Positions 1 to 11,107 of a DNA stretch of 64,000 nucleotides are shown here, piece after piece. Each line of letters begins with the position of its first letter. Position 1 is the stretch's first letter. Source of the DNA: Channallabes apus (taxonomy: Eukaryota > Chordata > Actinopteri > Siluriformes > Clariidae). The translations under genes and the position numbers were made by a program. A model generated the notes under the pieces. That model did no database searches and was not told where the DNA came from. It saw only the letters and a list, made by a program, of their open reading frames with translations. The DNA lies in contig CM060125.1 in NCBI GenBank assembly GCA_030522415.1, positions 28,594,667 to 28,658,666 on the forward strand. The letters are read 5' to 3'.

Positions 1-733
1 AGACAGCAACCACCTTCTTTTTTTTTTTTTTTTTTTTATAGCTGTGATGATGTGAAATGAAAAAGGTCTTTGCTATTCCTTTACCAAGGCCTCAGAGGTT
101 TCTGTACCGCTCAGATATTGTTTTTCTTAGACCTCAAAATTCACTCCTCCTCCAAATGCACTGTTTCAGTATTCATGTACTGTAAATGAGCATCTGATGG
201 ACAGAAGCCCCTCCAATGGACAGAAGAGCTGAGGAACAACCCAGGTTGACGGGACCATCATAGTACAGTATGAGGTTGCAATAGGAGGAAAATGGAATTA
301 GCTTGTTCAAGTCATGGTCATTGCAAACCTGGTAAAGGGACAGCAAGTAGGGAATGTTTTTAGATCCACCTGAATGTCAAAGATAGTACTAAAAACTAAA
401 TTGTATATATAATAGATCCCCTTTAAGACCAGTGTGGCCACTGGATTCCCCAGGTAACTCGCAGCTCATGCTATGACCATTGAAAGGGTCAGAAGATTGA
501 CCTCTATCCAACTCAGCAGAGGGAATTCCTTTAATACCATAATTGTACTTCAAAACGCCCTAATCCTGCAGGATGATCCATGAGCTACTTTCCATTTCAT
601 AGAACTTTCAGTCTTCTCCTACAAGTGTGACGAAGACATTAAAAGAACACATTTGAAAAGGAAATTAAATGACCAGGCTAAAAATAACTGCAGTATGTCT
701 GCATGAAACCTAGACGTTCCACTTGTCAATTTA
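1..733. other. nrg3 intron, no gene seen
   Basis: Upstream intronic sequence of the neuregulin-3 gene. It holds a T-run near 17-38 and otherwise unremarkable AT-rich DNA. No splice-flanked open frame or recognisable repeat was found here. Confidence 0.5.
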
Positions 734-869
734 TGGGGGGTGTTCAAGTTAAGCCGAGACTTTTAAATGTGAGGAATAACAGAACACAGTTATAAGAGTA
801 AAAACTGCCTTTATTTCTCTATAAAATCCCCTGCTACATTATTGCACCCAATGTTTCACTTCTCAGATA

Positions 870-1025
870 ACATTACATTTACATTTAGGCATTTGGCAGA
901 CGCTCTTATCCAGAGCGACTTACAAAAAGTGCTTTAAAGTTAACATCACTGGATACATACTTACACTGGGTTAACTAGGTTAATAACCAAGTGCCATTAG
1001 TCGAACACAACTGGAAAGAGAGTTT

Positions 1026-1058
<33 letters not shown>

Positions 1059-3390
1059 GTCCAAGTACTGGAGAAACAGATGCGTCTTGAGTCGTCGTTT
1101 AAAGATAGTCAAAGTCTCTGCTGTACGGACATCTAGAGGAAGTTCGTTCCACCACCTAGGTGCCAGAACAGAAAAGAGCCTGGATGAATGTCGCCCTCGA
1201 TCCCCGAGAGATGGTGGGATAATGCAAGCAGATCTAGCAGCATGGAGCTTCTCAGTGACTGACAGAAGGGCAGTCTCTGTGGAATGTGCCACTTTGAATC
1301 CAGATTGTTTGGGATCATTAAGGCTGTTCTGTGAGAGATAAAGAGACATTTGGTTATAAACAGTTCTTTCAAGAATTTTGGAAATAAAAGAGAGAATTGA
1401 TACCGGGTGATAGTTGTTAACATCTGATGGGTCCAGGCAGGGTTTCTTGAGGATGGGAATAACCCTTGCCTTCTTAAAAGCAGCAGGAACATGACCAGAT
1501 GATATGGAATGGTTGATGATGGTTGTGGTGAAGGGAAGGAGGTCTTGCGAGATTGTGGAGGGGATTGGGTCTAATGAACAGGTGGTGGGGTTAGATGACG
1601 AGATGATCTGCTGAATCTCATCAGATGACAAGTTGGAGAATTCTGCTAAAGGAGGGAAGGGAAGGTCCTGAGGTTCTGCTGTAGGAGTTTGGTTGGGAGC
1701 GAATGACTGGCGGATTGCTGCAATTTTCCCGTTGTGGAATGTGGCAAAATCGTCAGCAGTCAGAGAGGAAGGGGCAGGAGGAGTTGGTGGGTTGAGTAGT
1801 GAGGAGAAGATGTTGTGGAGTTTGCCAGGATCATATGCAGAGGCTTCCAGCTTTTCTCTGAAGAAGGTAGTTTTGGCAGAAGTCACAGCACATGAGAATT
1901 TGGAGAGAAGAGTCTGGTAAGAGATGAGATCTGCATCAAGTTGCGATTTCTTCCATCTTCTCTCTGCAGTTCTTAATTCTCTCCTGTTGTTGCGTAGTAC
2001 ATCTGATAGCCAAGGAGCAGGACAAGACGTCTTACTTGGTTTAGATGACAGCGGGAAAAGGAGATCTATGGATGAGGAGAGAGAGGAGAGGAAAGTTTCA
2101 GTCGCAGTCTCTAGTGGTAGAGAGGAGAAGGAGGTTGGGTCTGGGAGGGATGATAGGGTGCATGAAGACACAGAGGAGGGGGAGACAGAGTGAAGGTTTC
2201 TGCGAGAAAAAGAGAAATTTTGGTCATTAGGTTTACATAGAATAGGAAGGGTTATGGTGAAGGATACCAGGTAATGATGAGATTTATGAAGAGGAATAGT
2301 AGTGACATCCGTGACTGGGCAAGGGCGACAAAAAACGAGATTGAGAGAATTCCCTGCCTTGTGTGTCGGAGGGCAGCTGTTTAGAGTTAAAGAGAAGGAG
2401 TTAAGGAGAGGGAGAAGGAAAGAGGATTGGAGTTTGTCAGATGGAAGGTTGAAATCTCCTAGAACAGTGAGAGGAGTGTTAACAGAAGGAAAAAGACTAA
2501 GAAGAATGTCCATTTCATCTAGAAAGTTTCCTAGAGAGCCAGGAGGACGGTAAATAACTAAGATGTGGAGATTAATTGGAGAGGTTACCTTAACTGCATG
2601 AAATTCAAATGATGAAAAACTGAGATGAGACAGGGGGATTGGTGAGACGGACCATCTCTTGGACAACAGGAGACCCGTACCACCACCTCTACCAGTTTCT
2701 CGTGGAGTGTGAGAGAATACATAGGCAGAGGATAGGGCAGCCGGTGTAGCCGAGTTCTGAGGAGATATCCAGGTCTCAGTTAGTGCCAGAAAGTCAAAAG
2801 AGTAATGGGTAGCTATTGCAGAGATAAAATCTGCTTTCTTTACAGCAGATTGGCAGTTCCAGAGCCCACCTGCCACCAGTGCAGGGCAATGAGACAGGAT
2901 TGGAGGGTAGATGAGGTTTCTGGAGGATCTGCCTCTGCTGTATGAGTAAAAGCATCTTGGTCTGTGAGCACTGACAGAGATAGGTTGAAGACACATGCTA
3001 GACTGAAGTAATTGTCTATAAAACTTGGTGAACAAGAGTTTGAGTCAATTCTCCTCACTTGCTATCTAGATTCTTGACTAACTTTGTTGTAGTATATGCT
3101 TATTAACCGCTACAGACACTTGTGTCTATAGCGGAGACACCTTCAATATAAGTAGCTAGGCCCTGCCCACAATTCACACCTTAAGGAAGCCTGAAACTAC
3201 TGTTGATTAATTACCTGAGAACAAATTGCTTTAGACCTACTTCAATCACACTGTAATCAACACTACCAAACAGCAAAAACTAGAACCAATTGTGTTTCAA
3301 AAACAGTACAAAAGTTAAAAACCTACCTTACCAGTGGAGAAGAATCCAATATAGAAAACTAAAGCGCACACAAATAAAGTTCTCCTTTTC
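870..3390 (-). mobile_element. L2-clade LINE, internally deleted
   Basis: A non-LTR retrotransposon of the L2 clade lies on the minus strand. Its 3' end is at the left: 875-935 carries the tail seen in teleost L2 elements (CATTTAGGCATTTGGCAGAC...), and the same tail ends the tRNA-derived SINEs in this window. The 5' leader is about 3036-3390. A mixed T-run and G-run (1023-1056) sits just beyond the stop codon of the ORF. The body keeps an apurinic endonuclease and the start and end of the reverse transcriptase ORF, but the RT palm is missing, so the copy cannot mobilise itself. Confidence 0.85.
1056..3035 (-). pseudogene. L2 LINE ORF2 relic (endonuclease plus fragmentary RT)
   Basis: The open frame is 659 codons. 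Residues about 60-260 are an exonuclease-endonuclease-phosphatase fold domain that nicks target DNA: LTETW at 85-89 carries the catalytic Glu and GDFNLPSD at 193-200 a catalytic Asp. The later motifs look decayed: LNLVF (231-235) where the family usually has LDLVF, and KSHHYLVSF (251-259) where an SDH core is expected. The RT starts with recognisable fingers (LDPIPSTISQDLLP, then ARVIPILKKP and HSTETALLSV). Near residue 604 (nucleotide ~1225) it jumps to the C-terminal signature SVLAPRWWNELPLDVR. The palm with its YADD box is absent. The frame stays open across the junction, so this is a clean in-frame internal deletion in an otherwise readable copy. L2 ORF2 is normally roughly 900-1000 residues. 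Confidence 0.85.
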
Positions 3391-3729
3391 CTCAGTATGC
3401 TAGAGCCATGACCTTACTGCCTGCTTGACATCTAAAACTCTGGCCTCCCAGGCACTCCTTTTATTGCCCAAGCATGTAGAAATGGCTTGATGCGAGATCA
3501 GGACTGTATGGGGGATGTGGCAACAACTCCCAGCTGACTACCTGCAATGTGCAAGTGGTGTTAGTGGATGTTTTTTTCACCAGAAATTTCATTGCAAGTC
3601 ACGGTTTGACTTAGACGCCCAGTAAATTAACACCCCCACTAAAATCACAGGCTCCAAAAGGTACTGTTTTTGTTACATAACTGCAGGAGTTGTTTGTTTT
3701 TCCTGTATGATATGTAATCTGCTGATTAT

Positions 3730-4500
3730 AGCAAAAGCATCATTCAATTAAATTTTATTTCTATAGCGCTTTTAACTATCGTCATTGTCGCAAAGCAGCT
3801 TCACACAATCAAAAGAATTATTTAAGTTTGTATGGAATGTGAATGTGTATGAATCAAAATGATCAGATAGTCCCTGGTGAGCAAGCCCGAGGGCAACAGT
3901 GGCAAGGAAAAACTCCCTGAGATGGTAATAGGAAGAAACCTTGAGAGGAACCAGACTCAACAGGGAACCCATCCTCATCTGGGTGAAACAGATAGCAGGA
4001 AATGATCTGCATTTATACAGTGTGTTAGGTGGCAGGCAGTTCAGCTATAACAGTTGATGTTAATTGATGTTAATATGGAGTCCAGGTAGTTATTGGAGAC
4101 TCGGGTAGACTTGTACGAAATTCCAGTCTTGAACCATCGAGCAACTGCAGCCAAGTCAAGTCCTCAGAGAAACAGCTGTCAACACCAGTCGAGGCCAGAA
4201 CCGTCTTCATGGTAGAGTGAAACCGTCCCCAGACACCAGACGCATCCCAAAGAGACACACGGGGCATCCATGTGACGAGATCTCCAAGCAGAAGTGGGGC
4301 ACCATGATGGGTCAGACAGGTCTGGAAGGCACTGGCACCTTTGCACTAGTCCAGGCATCACTAAATAGTGGACCGTGGTCTAGATCTGGACCGAGTGACA
4401 GTTCACCGGGACCCTGCTGATTTTCTGATGAATGAGAATAATTTATATATCCGTATTCGAGCACATTTCTCCCAAAGTGACCATGGCTGTAGGCATCACT
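3730..4500 (-). repeat. Dispersed teleost retroposon 3' end (GCGCTATA/ATTGAA tail)
   Basis: Read on the minus strand, the segment ends with an AAGCTGCTTTGCGACAATGA-like block, AAAAGCGCTATAGAAATAAA and an AT-rich tail. It is preceded by a block like AACCCATCCTCATCTGGG and AACTCCCTGAGATGG in reverse. The same blocks occur in the opposite orientation at 34835-35190, and the tail alone at 30825-30905. It is a common, probably LINE-derived repeat in fish. Only 3730-3990 is confirmed by the internal comparison. The stretch 4000-4500 is included because it is unlike the surrounding intron, and may be a separate repeat. Confidence 0.6.
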
Positions 4501-5227
4501 CAACAGAGCCGATCAATGCGATAGACAGAGTGTGAAACAAAAACAAAAGTGTGACAGACCATGGCGGTCTACAACAAACGGAAATTAGAGTGTGAAAACT
4601 GAACTTTCAAAGATGAATTGACAGATCAATATTTGTTTATCTGCTGGAAATTTAAAACCGGTTTTGTTCTGGGACCGTGGCGATAATAAAAATCAGTAAT
4701 GTGCAGCACCACTACGAGAGAAACCACTGGTCGTTAGAGCAAACGTATCCGCAGGAGTCCAAGATGAGGGTGCATAAAATACCAAACTGAGAACCTGGTG
4801 TGATGGAGCAACCAGAGTAATTTCACATTCATTAACAGCCCAACAGCGTGCAAATGAAGTTTCACTAAAAGCTGATTAAAGATTGTGGTTTGTGTTCCAT
4901 ACAAATACAAGAAAGATGGTGGAAACTGTCCACATGTTAAACATTAAAATTTTCAATAAATATTATTCAAATGCTATGGGAATTTTACTGTAAATAGCTT
5001 ATTTCTTTACAGACGTCTGGTATTCTGACATACCAGTTAGTATTGTTAATTAGTTGGTGTTGGGTATTGAAATTGACAAAACGAGGAAATATATGAAGAA
5101 GAAGCTCATCTGTTTTTTCAGGACTCCAAAGGAAAGCCATAGGATGATGCTCTTGCCCTGAGATGAGATCCATCAGCTCTAACATTCATTAATCATTAGC
5201 TATTTCAGTTTACAGACAGTCCACTCC

Positions 5228-5265
<38 letters not shown>

Positions 5266-6264
5266 TCACACATATAGCTTCTGGCAGGCGTTCTACTCCT
5301 CGTGCACAAATGCTTGATTTGTACTGACAGCTGCTGCAATCTGAATTCTGTACAATTTCACAGTAAATCTGGGAAAGACTGTGACAGCATGTGTAAAGAA
5401 AGATGTTTATTGTTCAGACTATAATACTCTAGATGTTGTGTTAAAGTGGCCGGATTGGGACGAGCCGGGATTTGATGCACAGTATAAATACAGACGCTAC
5501 ATCTATTTAACTCGGAGACCATCACACGACCATCATGTCTCCAGATCTCGTTCGAATGAGAGAAACGAATCGTTCCATCACTCATCTTGTTCACCAAACA
5601 TTCATTCGTTACCACATAATTGAGATAAATGGTCCATTCTGTCCAAGTCATTAAGCTGGTGATGTTAATGAAACACTGGTGTGGGTCAGCTGATTTAACA
5701 AAGGGACACTTTTCATGAATTTGATTATAAACCCGTCTCATTTGCCGCATAAGATAGAGAATCATAGATAATTGAAGTAATATCCAAACTAGCGTGATTG
5801 AGTTGATGGGGAAACCGCGTAAAAATGAAATGCAATTATGATAAATTACCCTATTTACACCTTGTCGTCACCTCCTCATCGTCTGTAACGCAGGCTTGAA
5901 CAGGAAATGAAATGAGGATCTCTGGTATCAATATGGAAATATGCGCAGCTCTCAGAGACAGCTTGCTGTTTGTGGACAGAATTACAACTCTTCTTTTCAT
6001 ACTGAGATCGAAGTCAATTAGTGCATGCAGTAGTATGATGTCAGATTAATTTAACTAATAATGGTCATGATTTTCAGAATTAAATAATTAATTAACTTAA
6101 ATTCCCCAAATAGCAGGAAATGTTTCTATTAACAGCTATAATCTATAATCAGCCCTGTGGTCAGTTCTAAGCATCATCATAAGCCTCTTAGAGCACTTTT
6201 TGCATGAAATATACTGTATCAAGATGGATTTTATATTTTTTATATTTTCTTTCTCCATCACAAT
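4500..6264. other. nrg3 intron; one unrecognised ORF and a microsatellite
   Basis: No host exon was recognised. A (CA)n microsatellite lies at 5232-5263. A 135-codon minus-strand open frame occupies 5358-5765. It begins MILYLMRQMRRVYNQIHEK and matches no family I know. It has no visible splice context and is probably chance or an old repeat. The rest is plain intronic DNA. Confidence 0.4.
5232..5263. repeat. (CA)n microsatellite
   Basis: About 16 uninterrupted CA units. Confidence 0.95.
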
Positions 6265-6273
6265 TAGCTTTGA

Positions 6274-6457
6274 CGTAGTGTGTGATTGGGTGTGGGAGTG
6301 TGTGTACTGTATGTGTGTGTGCCCTGCGATGGATTGGCACCCTGTCCAGGGTGTACCCCGCCTAGTGCCCGAAGTCTCCTGGGATAGGCTCCAGGTCCCC
6401 CGCGACCCTGAACACAGGATTAAGCGGTATAGAAAATGAATGAATGAATGAATGAAG
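6274..6457 (+). mobile_element. 5'-truncated SINE (ATGA-tailed family)
   Basis: This is the 3' half of the SINE that is full-length at 10751-11096 and 20742-21087. It contains the CCCTGCGATGGATTGGCACC and CTGGGATAGGCTCCAGG blocks and ends in (AATG)n. It is bounded by a 9-bp direct repeat TAGCTTTGA at 6265-6273 and 6458-6466. The 5' truncation plus the target duplication are what target-primed reverse transcription leaves behind. Confidence 0.9.
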
Positions 6458-6466
6458 TAGCTTTGA

Positions 6467-6840
6467 TAAAGTAAGAGTGTATTTTTTCATCAATTTCATA
6501 ATGTGAAAGAAATACATATATAGATATATTGTAGATATACTGTATAATAGATACAGAAGCGACAATATCTCTAAAATTCCTATACAGACTATGATGTGCC
6601 TGTTAATCCACTAATCAAGGCTCAAAGGGGGATCATGGGAAATATTTGAGGAGAATGTGGGGGATAAAAAAGGAGGATTCCTCAGAGGTTGTCTGATGAC
6701 TGGAAGATGGAGAATTATCACTCATGCTGCACCACAAGCAAAAGTTAAAGACTGACCTGACTGATGATTCCACACCATTCAAAAGTGGAAGACTAGCCTT
6801 CTGTCAGTTTCCGTCAATCAAAAAGAAAGAAACGGGGTTG
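6467..6840. other. nrg3 intron, nothing recognised
   Basis: Intronic sequence between two SINEs. No gene, splice-flanked frame or repeat was identified. Confidence 0.4.
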
Positions 6841-7046
6841 GGGCCAGGGGTAGCTCAGTGGTTAAGGCATTGGACTACGGTTCAGAAGATCCCAGGTTCA
6901 AATCCCACAACCACCAAGTTGCCACTGTTGGGCCCTTGAGCAAGGCCCTTAACCCTCAACTGCTCAGATGTGTAATGAGATAAAAACGTAAGTCGCTCTG
7001 GATAAGAGCGTCTGCCAAATGCCTAAATGTAAATGTAATGTGAACT
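6841..7046 (+). mobile_element. tRNA-derived SINE with L2-type tail
   Basis: The head is tRNA-like, with an A box in TAGCTCAGTGGTTAAGG and a B box GGTTCAAATCC, which form an internal RNA polymerase III promoter. The body is CAACCACCAAGTTGCCACTG. The tail, AAGTCGCTCTGGATAAGAGC followed by GTCTGCCAAATGCC, matches the 3' end of the L2 LINE at 870. Nearly identical copies are at 22292-22497 (minus) and 25624-25810 (plus). Confidence 0.92.
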
Positions 7047-8800
7047 CCACTGGCTCTGTCAAAACTTCCAGGTCTCCACAGGGTTTAAGGGGACATGAGA
7101 GAACAGTCCTGATTACTGTGCACCTAGCCAGACCCTAATACTGCATGAGTCTCATTTGGAAGATTTCTACCCGGAGGTGGATCTTTTCGAGGAGCCCCGG
7201 CCTGGATGCCTGCAGCACTGCAGCACTGCTTGAGCTGACAGTAAGTGATCCCTAAAGAAGAAAATGCTGAGCAAGCAAGCGTCCTTGGGCAAACCGGAAT
7301 ACAGATTGGCTCAAGAGGATGATCTTATGGACCTACTGAGAAAGGAACAGTGGAGAGAACTACAGTATGCTAGAGTGCGATCAATCCAAATGAGGGATTT
7401 GCTGGATCAGACGGTTGGATTATCAGATCCATCATCACTCAAAGACATAATTAAGGTTCTTTTTCTTCTTGGCTGTCAGATGCTACAGTTCATACATTGC
7501 TCCAAGGGGTGCTAAAGGAAGAACATTCGAAGCCAATTACAAGAGCAACTTCAAAGAGTAGCTGTGAGGACCTGGCACAGAAACCTGTTACCGTGGTGAC
7601 AGCAAAGCGTGCTCCCTGACCAACAGTACCTTAGGAAGCCTCATCTGAGCATGGCTGTAAGAAACCCTTTAAGAAGAGAGGTGACTGCAGGAAGTGTATG
7701 CTGCCAAGGGGTAGTACCAGCGCTTGTGCCAGTGCCACCTGTTATGGCTGCATACAGTGTAATGAGGCTTAAGTGATTCGTCTGTCTGCGTCTTCGGTGA
7801 CATAATGATGATGTCATCAGTGTACACTGAACAACCTGAGCTATAGTCAAATTCTTTGAGATATTATGCAATAAAACTAGAAATATGGAAATTTTGTTTA
7901 AAAGATAATTGCGTCTTTCACCAAGTTTTGGTTCTGTTCTCTTTGTTTGTTTGTTTGTTTGTTTTTTCTTAATTAATTTTAATAATTAATTGGGGCAAAT
8001 TCGGAAACATAACAACAAAAATAACAATGGCAGCACAGAAGCAAATTTAAAAAATGTAATTGTGAATTGTGAAAAAATGCAGCAGCAACTAACCCATCAA
8101 CATTAGATATAAGTAAATACACTATATATGGCATTTTCAGAATTTTTATTTCATAGTGAAATTATTTATATAATTTAGTTATTTGCAAAAAAAAAAGTAC
8201 AATAATAGAAACAAAGTTATATATACCTACTTATTTTCAGTCGACCCACTTCTACATTCGTCGTGGGCTGCATGGACGCCTTTGTTGGTTGATTCGGTTA
8301 TGTTTAGCCGTGGTTAGAGCAAGATCATTGAAGATTGTCGACTGTGACGTGCTTTTGCTTTGCCAGACAGGGAAGGCATATAATTTTACCGCCACCTGGC
8401 TGTCAGTCCATTGTAACACAGACCAAAATATGGCCTCTTGTGGAAAATAAAAATAATCAAATTAACAGGGAAGATAAAGCAAACTCTCCAAAGAAAATTA
8501 TCTTCCAGAACAAATGACCTTGTGATGCTACATCAGTGCTGCTAGCGAGCAGCAGCTCAGGTAACTACAGCAAAGCACCCACACTGGCACACTCTGACCT
8601 TCACCATCTGTTGCAAAATACTGTAGATGTTCCAAAAAACAAATAAACTACAAAAAAAAAAGCATATTTACAGTATGTAATTGCGTCAGATTTACCTGTA
8701 AAATCTGCATCTCCGTGGCTTGTGTTAATTTCATAATGATATCATCAGAAGTGCAGAAGTGACATTGTATAAATTCTACTGGCCCTTTATAGGGTGAGCA
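7047..8800. other. nrg3 intron with a short coding-like stretch of unknown origin
   Basis: An 83-codon plus-strand frame at 7264-7515 starts MLSKQASLGKPEYRLAQE and has a charged, soluble-protein-like composition. A following stretch at 7670-7775 can be read as a Cys-rich run (DCRKC...). Together they could be the decayed C-terminal half of a DNA transposase, but I do not recognise the family. There are no consistent splice sites and no link to nrg3. A (GTTT)n run lies at 7941-7962. The remainder is AT-rich. Confidence 0.3.
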
Positions 8801-8809
8801 AAATATATA

Positions 8810-8943
8810 TTTCTTAAGTGTATATATATATATATAGTATATATATATAAGTGTATGTATATTTTTTTTAAATATATATTTATAAAATATTTATAAAAAT
8901 ATATGTAATGTAATATATATATATAAATAAAAAATATTAAAAA

Positions 8944-9003
<60 letters not shown>

Positions 9004-9018
9004 TTTTTTTTTCCCATT
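8810..9018. repeat. AT-rich low-complexity and (TA)n tract
   Basis: Alternating TA runs, the longest about 8949-8998, mixed with A/T homopolymers. Open frames across it are artefacts of the repeat. Confidence 0.9.
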
Positions 9019-9600
9019 GCTTGACAGGCTATAAAACAAGGTTGTAAATGTACTGCATACTCACTACCCCAGGTACCATTAAACTAGGAAAATCCTGCTA
9101 AAAAATTACATAAAATAATTGAACACTTGGTGCCAGTTTGACTTTGAGCCTCATATATGCAGTACAAGGACTGTACAACTTGATATCTTTCTGTTTTTTA
9201 AGCAGTGTATATTCATATTTTCAATCTCTCAATTCTTTTCTTTTCATTTTTATGGTTTATTATTTGATTTATACTCATAGGGGTCTACTGTATGTAAATT
9301 TCAATATATTTGGTTATCCCTTTATACTTAAAAAATATACATTATTATAAGTATAATGGGATTAAGTTATCATAATTAGTCATATTTACAAAATTACAGA
9401 ATTGTAATATTTGTAACCATTAATTTGCAATTAATAAAAACATATACAGTAGGGGTTGAATATATTTAGACTATTTACAGAACTGACTCAAATTTAAATA
9501 ACTCCAATGGTGAAGTAAGTATTAAAAGGACATTTTGTGCTACATAGATTTACAATCCCCCCCCCCCCCATCTCACACAGCTAATAGTGTAACACATGTA
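9019..9600. other. nrg3 intron, AT-rich, nothing recognised
   Basis: Plain AT-rich intronic DNA with a short C-run at 9558-9569. No gene signal was seen. Confidence 0.45.
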
Positions 9601-9639
9601 CGCAGACACAGAGCTTTTTGTTAAAACACTAATTTAGCT

Positions 9640-10090
9640 GAATCATGGCTCGGTAATGTGACCACATAATGGTTATTAAAGCTTTCCCCTTCCTTTCAAA
9701 CCTTTCTTCTCGAGCTACAATGGCATCTCGGTAAATGAAACCATCAGGTTTCTGGTCACAGCAGCGTTTCGACGCAGGCGCATCCATCACCTGCTATTGT
9801 GGCTGTGATGTTTTTGCGGTACCTCTCTTGTAAAAGTCTGTCGCGTCTGAGCCTAATCTGATTGATTGTCTATTAATAGCGTCGAACCTGAACGTGATTT
9901 ACTCCTTCATACGATCAGAGACAGCTGCCATTTTTCACGCGTAATGGTGCCCATTAAGGCCTTAAGTCTTTTCCAGTGGCAGCTATACCTAGCAAGAGGC
10001 GCATCCGTTACCGCTGGCGTCCCCAGCCTGATTTCTCTGAGAGATAAGCCGGAACGGTCACGACGCTTGCAAACGTGAATCCTTCCTCCA
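9640..10090. promoter_or_regulatory. Candidate conserved non-coding element before the TM exon
   Basis: A 450-bp block of balanced, complex sequence stands out from the AT-rich intron. It has several CpGs and homeodomain-like sites such as TAATGGTGCCCATTAAGG (9943-9960), which is almost palindromic. It ends about 80 bp before the transmembrane exon. That it is an enhancer or splicing element is inference. No alignment was possible. Confidence 0.3.
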
Positions 10091-10172
10091 GATTTAAATA
10101 TGCATGGAGTGTTTTTGTGTGAATGTGACATGTTGCTTCATTTCTTGTTTTCTGCTTTTATACCCAAAACAG

Positions 10173-10275
10173 AGAGTGAAGAGGTTTACAAGAGGCAAGT
10201 GCTGTCAATCACATGCATTGCCATGGGGATCAGCTTTCTGGGCACACTCTGCATGGCTCTGTACTGCCGGAACAA
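10173..10275 (+). CDS. nrg3: Neuregulin-3, transmembrane exon
   Basis: Neuregulin-3 is a membrane-anchored EGF-like ligand precursor whose shed ectodomain activates ErbB4. This exon reads ESEEVYKRQVLSITC followed by a hydrophobic segment (IAMGISFLGTLCMALYC) and the basic stop-transfer end RNK. ESEEVYxRQVLSIxCI just outside the membrane is, from memory, characteristic of NRG3 rather than NRG1/2, which have YQKRVLTITGI. The acceptor is AAAACAG before 10173 and the donor GTGAGT at 10276. The exon is 103 nt, entered in phase 1 and left in phase 2. The first codon is completed by an exon outside the window, where the EGF domain must also lie. It is unclear which fish ohnolog (nrg3a or nrg3b) this is. 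Confidence 0.88.
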
Positions 10276-10739
10276 GTGAGTATGGCACAGAATTCACAAG
10301 AGATTGGGCTGCTTTACAATGCGTAGCTCCTAAAAAGGGGGGCTTGAATAGTCGCAATGAAGCCGGAAAGATCATGATTAGGAGGAAGGATGGGGATGGA
10401 ATAAAAAGTAGCTCAAAGGTACCGTGTGTGTGTGTGTTTTTCTTTTCCAACCCAATAAAGGGTTACTTCAAGACACACACATCAGGGCCATCTTCCTAAA
10501 TTGTTCTGAGGACTCTGGTTATGATTCATGTCCTGATTTCTGCTGTCTTTCTCTTTCAAGTCTGTAATGTATTATAAATAGCAGCCTATAAATAATATTA
10601 AACATCAGCATAAATATTAAATAATCTTTTACTCTATGCAATCACATGAATAATGTTGTTTAATGTAATAAAAAAAAAATCATACTGTGATTTTTAAAGA
10701 CACAGAACTTTCCACGATTGCCATAAAATTATTAAAGCC
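10276..10739. other. nrg3 intron
   Basis: Intron start with donor GTGAGT and a short (GT)n run at 10423-10437. No other feature was seen. Confidence 0.6.
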
Positions 10740-10750
10740 TATATTAATCT

Positions 10751-11096
10751 GGCGGCGCGGTTGTGTAGTGGTTAGCACTGTCGCCTTGCACTTCCAGAGT
10801 CCAGATTCGATTCCCAGCAAGGCTCGATTCCCGTCTCTGTGTGCATGGAGTTTGCATGTTCTCCCCATGCTTGGTTGGTTTTCTACCACGGTCCAAAGAC
10901 ATGCAGCTTAGGCTAATTGGCAGTACCAGAATTGCCCGTAGTGTGTGCATGAGTATGTGTGTGTGTGCCCTGCGATGGATTGGCACCTTGTCCAGGGTGT
11001 ACCCTGCCTTGTGCCCTAAGTCTCCTGGGATAGGCTCCAGGCTCCCTGCAACCCTGAATACAGGATAAAGTGATATAGGCGATGTGTGAGTGAGAT
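10751..11096 (+). mobile_element. Full-length ATGA-family SINE
   Basis: A tRNA-like head (GTGTAGTGGTTAGCACTGTC, then a B-box-like GATTCGATTCCC) is followed by the body GTCTCTGTGTGCATGGAGTT...CCAAAGACATGCAG and the 3' domain GATGGATTGGCACCTTGTCC...GATAGGCTCCAGG. A perfect 11-bp target duplication, TATATTAATCT, flanks it (10740-10750 and 11097-11107). It is the widespread tRNA-derived teleost SINE type whose tail usually ends in repeated ATGA. I do not assign a published subfamily name. Confidence 0.92.
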
Positions 11097-11107
11097 TATA
11101 TTAATCT

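Larger units (their letters stand above)
734..3625 (-). mobile_element. Mariner-like element split by an L2 LINE
   Basis: The left end (from about 734, GGTGTTCAAGTTAAGCCGAG) and the right end (about 3590-3625, CACGGTTTGACTTAGACGCCC) are imperfect inverted copies of a mariner-type terminus. The inner parts, 770-870 and 3395-3590, match the uninterrupted copy at 33398-33865 in order: the CCCCTGCTACA stretch, then the AGAGCCATGA stretch. About 2.5 kb of L2 sequence separates the halves, so the LINE landed inside an older mariner copy. No transposase frame survives. Orientation is taken from the decayed transposase motif of the 33.4-kb copy. Exact ends are uncertain by a few bases. Confidence 0.65.

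Noticed and set aside
1087..2553. Plus-strand frames opposite the L2 ORF
   Set aside because: Antisense shadows of the LINE coding sequence.
5358..5765. 135-codon minus-strand gene
   Set aside because: No recognisable motif, no splice or promoter context, inside an nrg3 intron. Retained only as an unrecognised frame in the intron description.
6841..6900. Functional tRNA gene (also at 25624, 22440 and 37165)
   Set aside because: A and B boxes are present but the acceptor stems do not pair, and each head is fused to a SINE body and tail.
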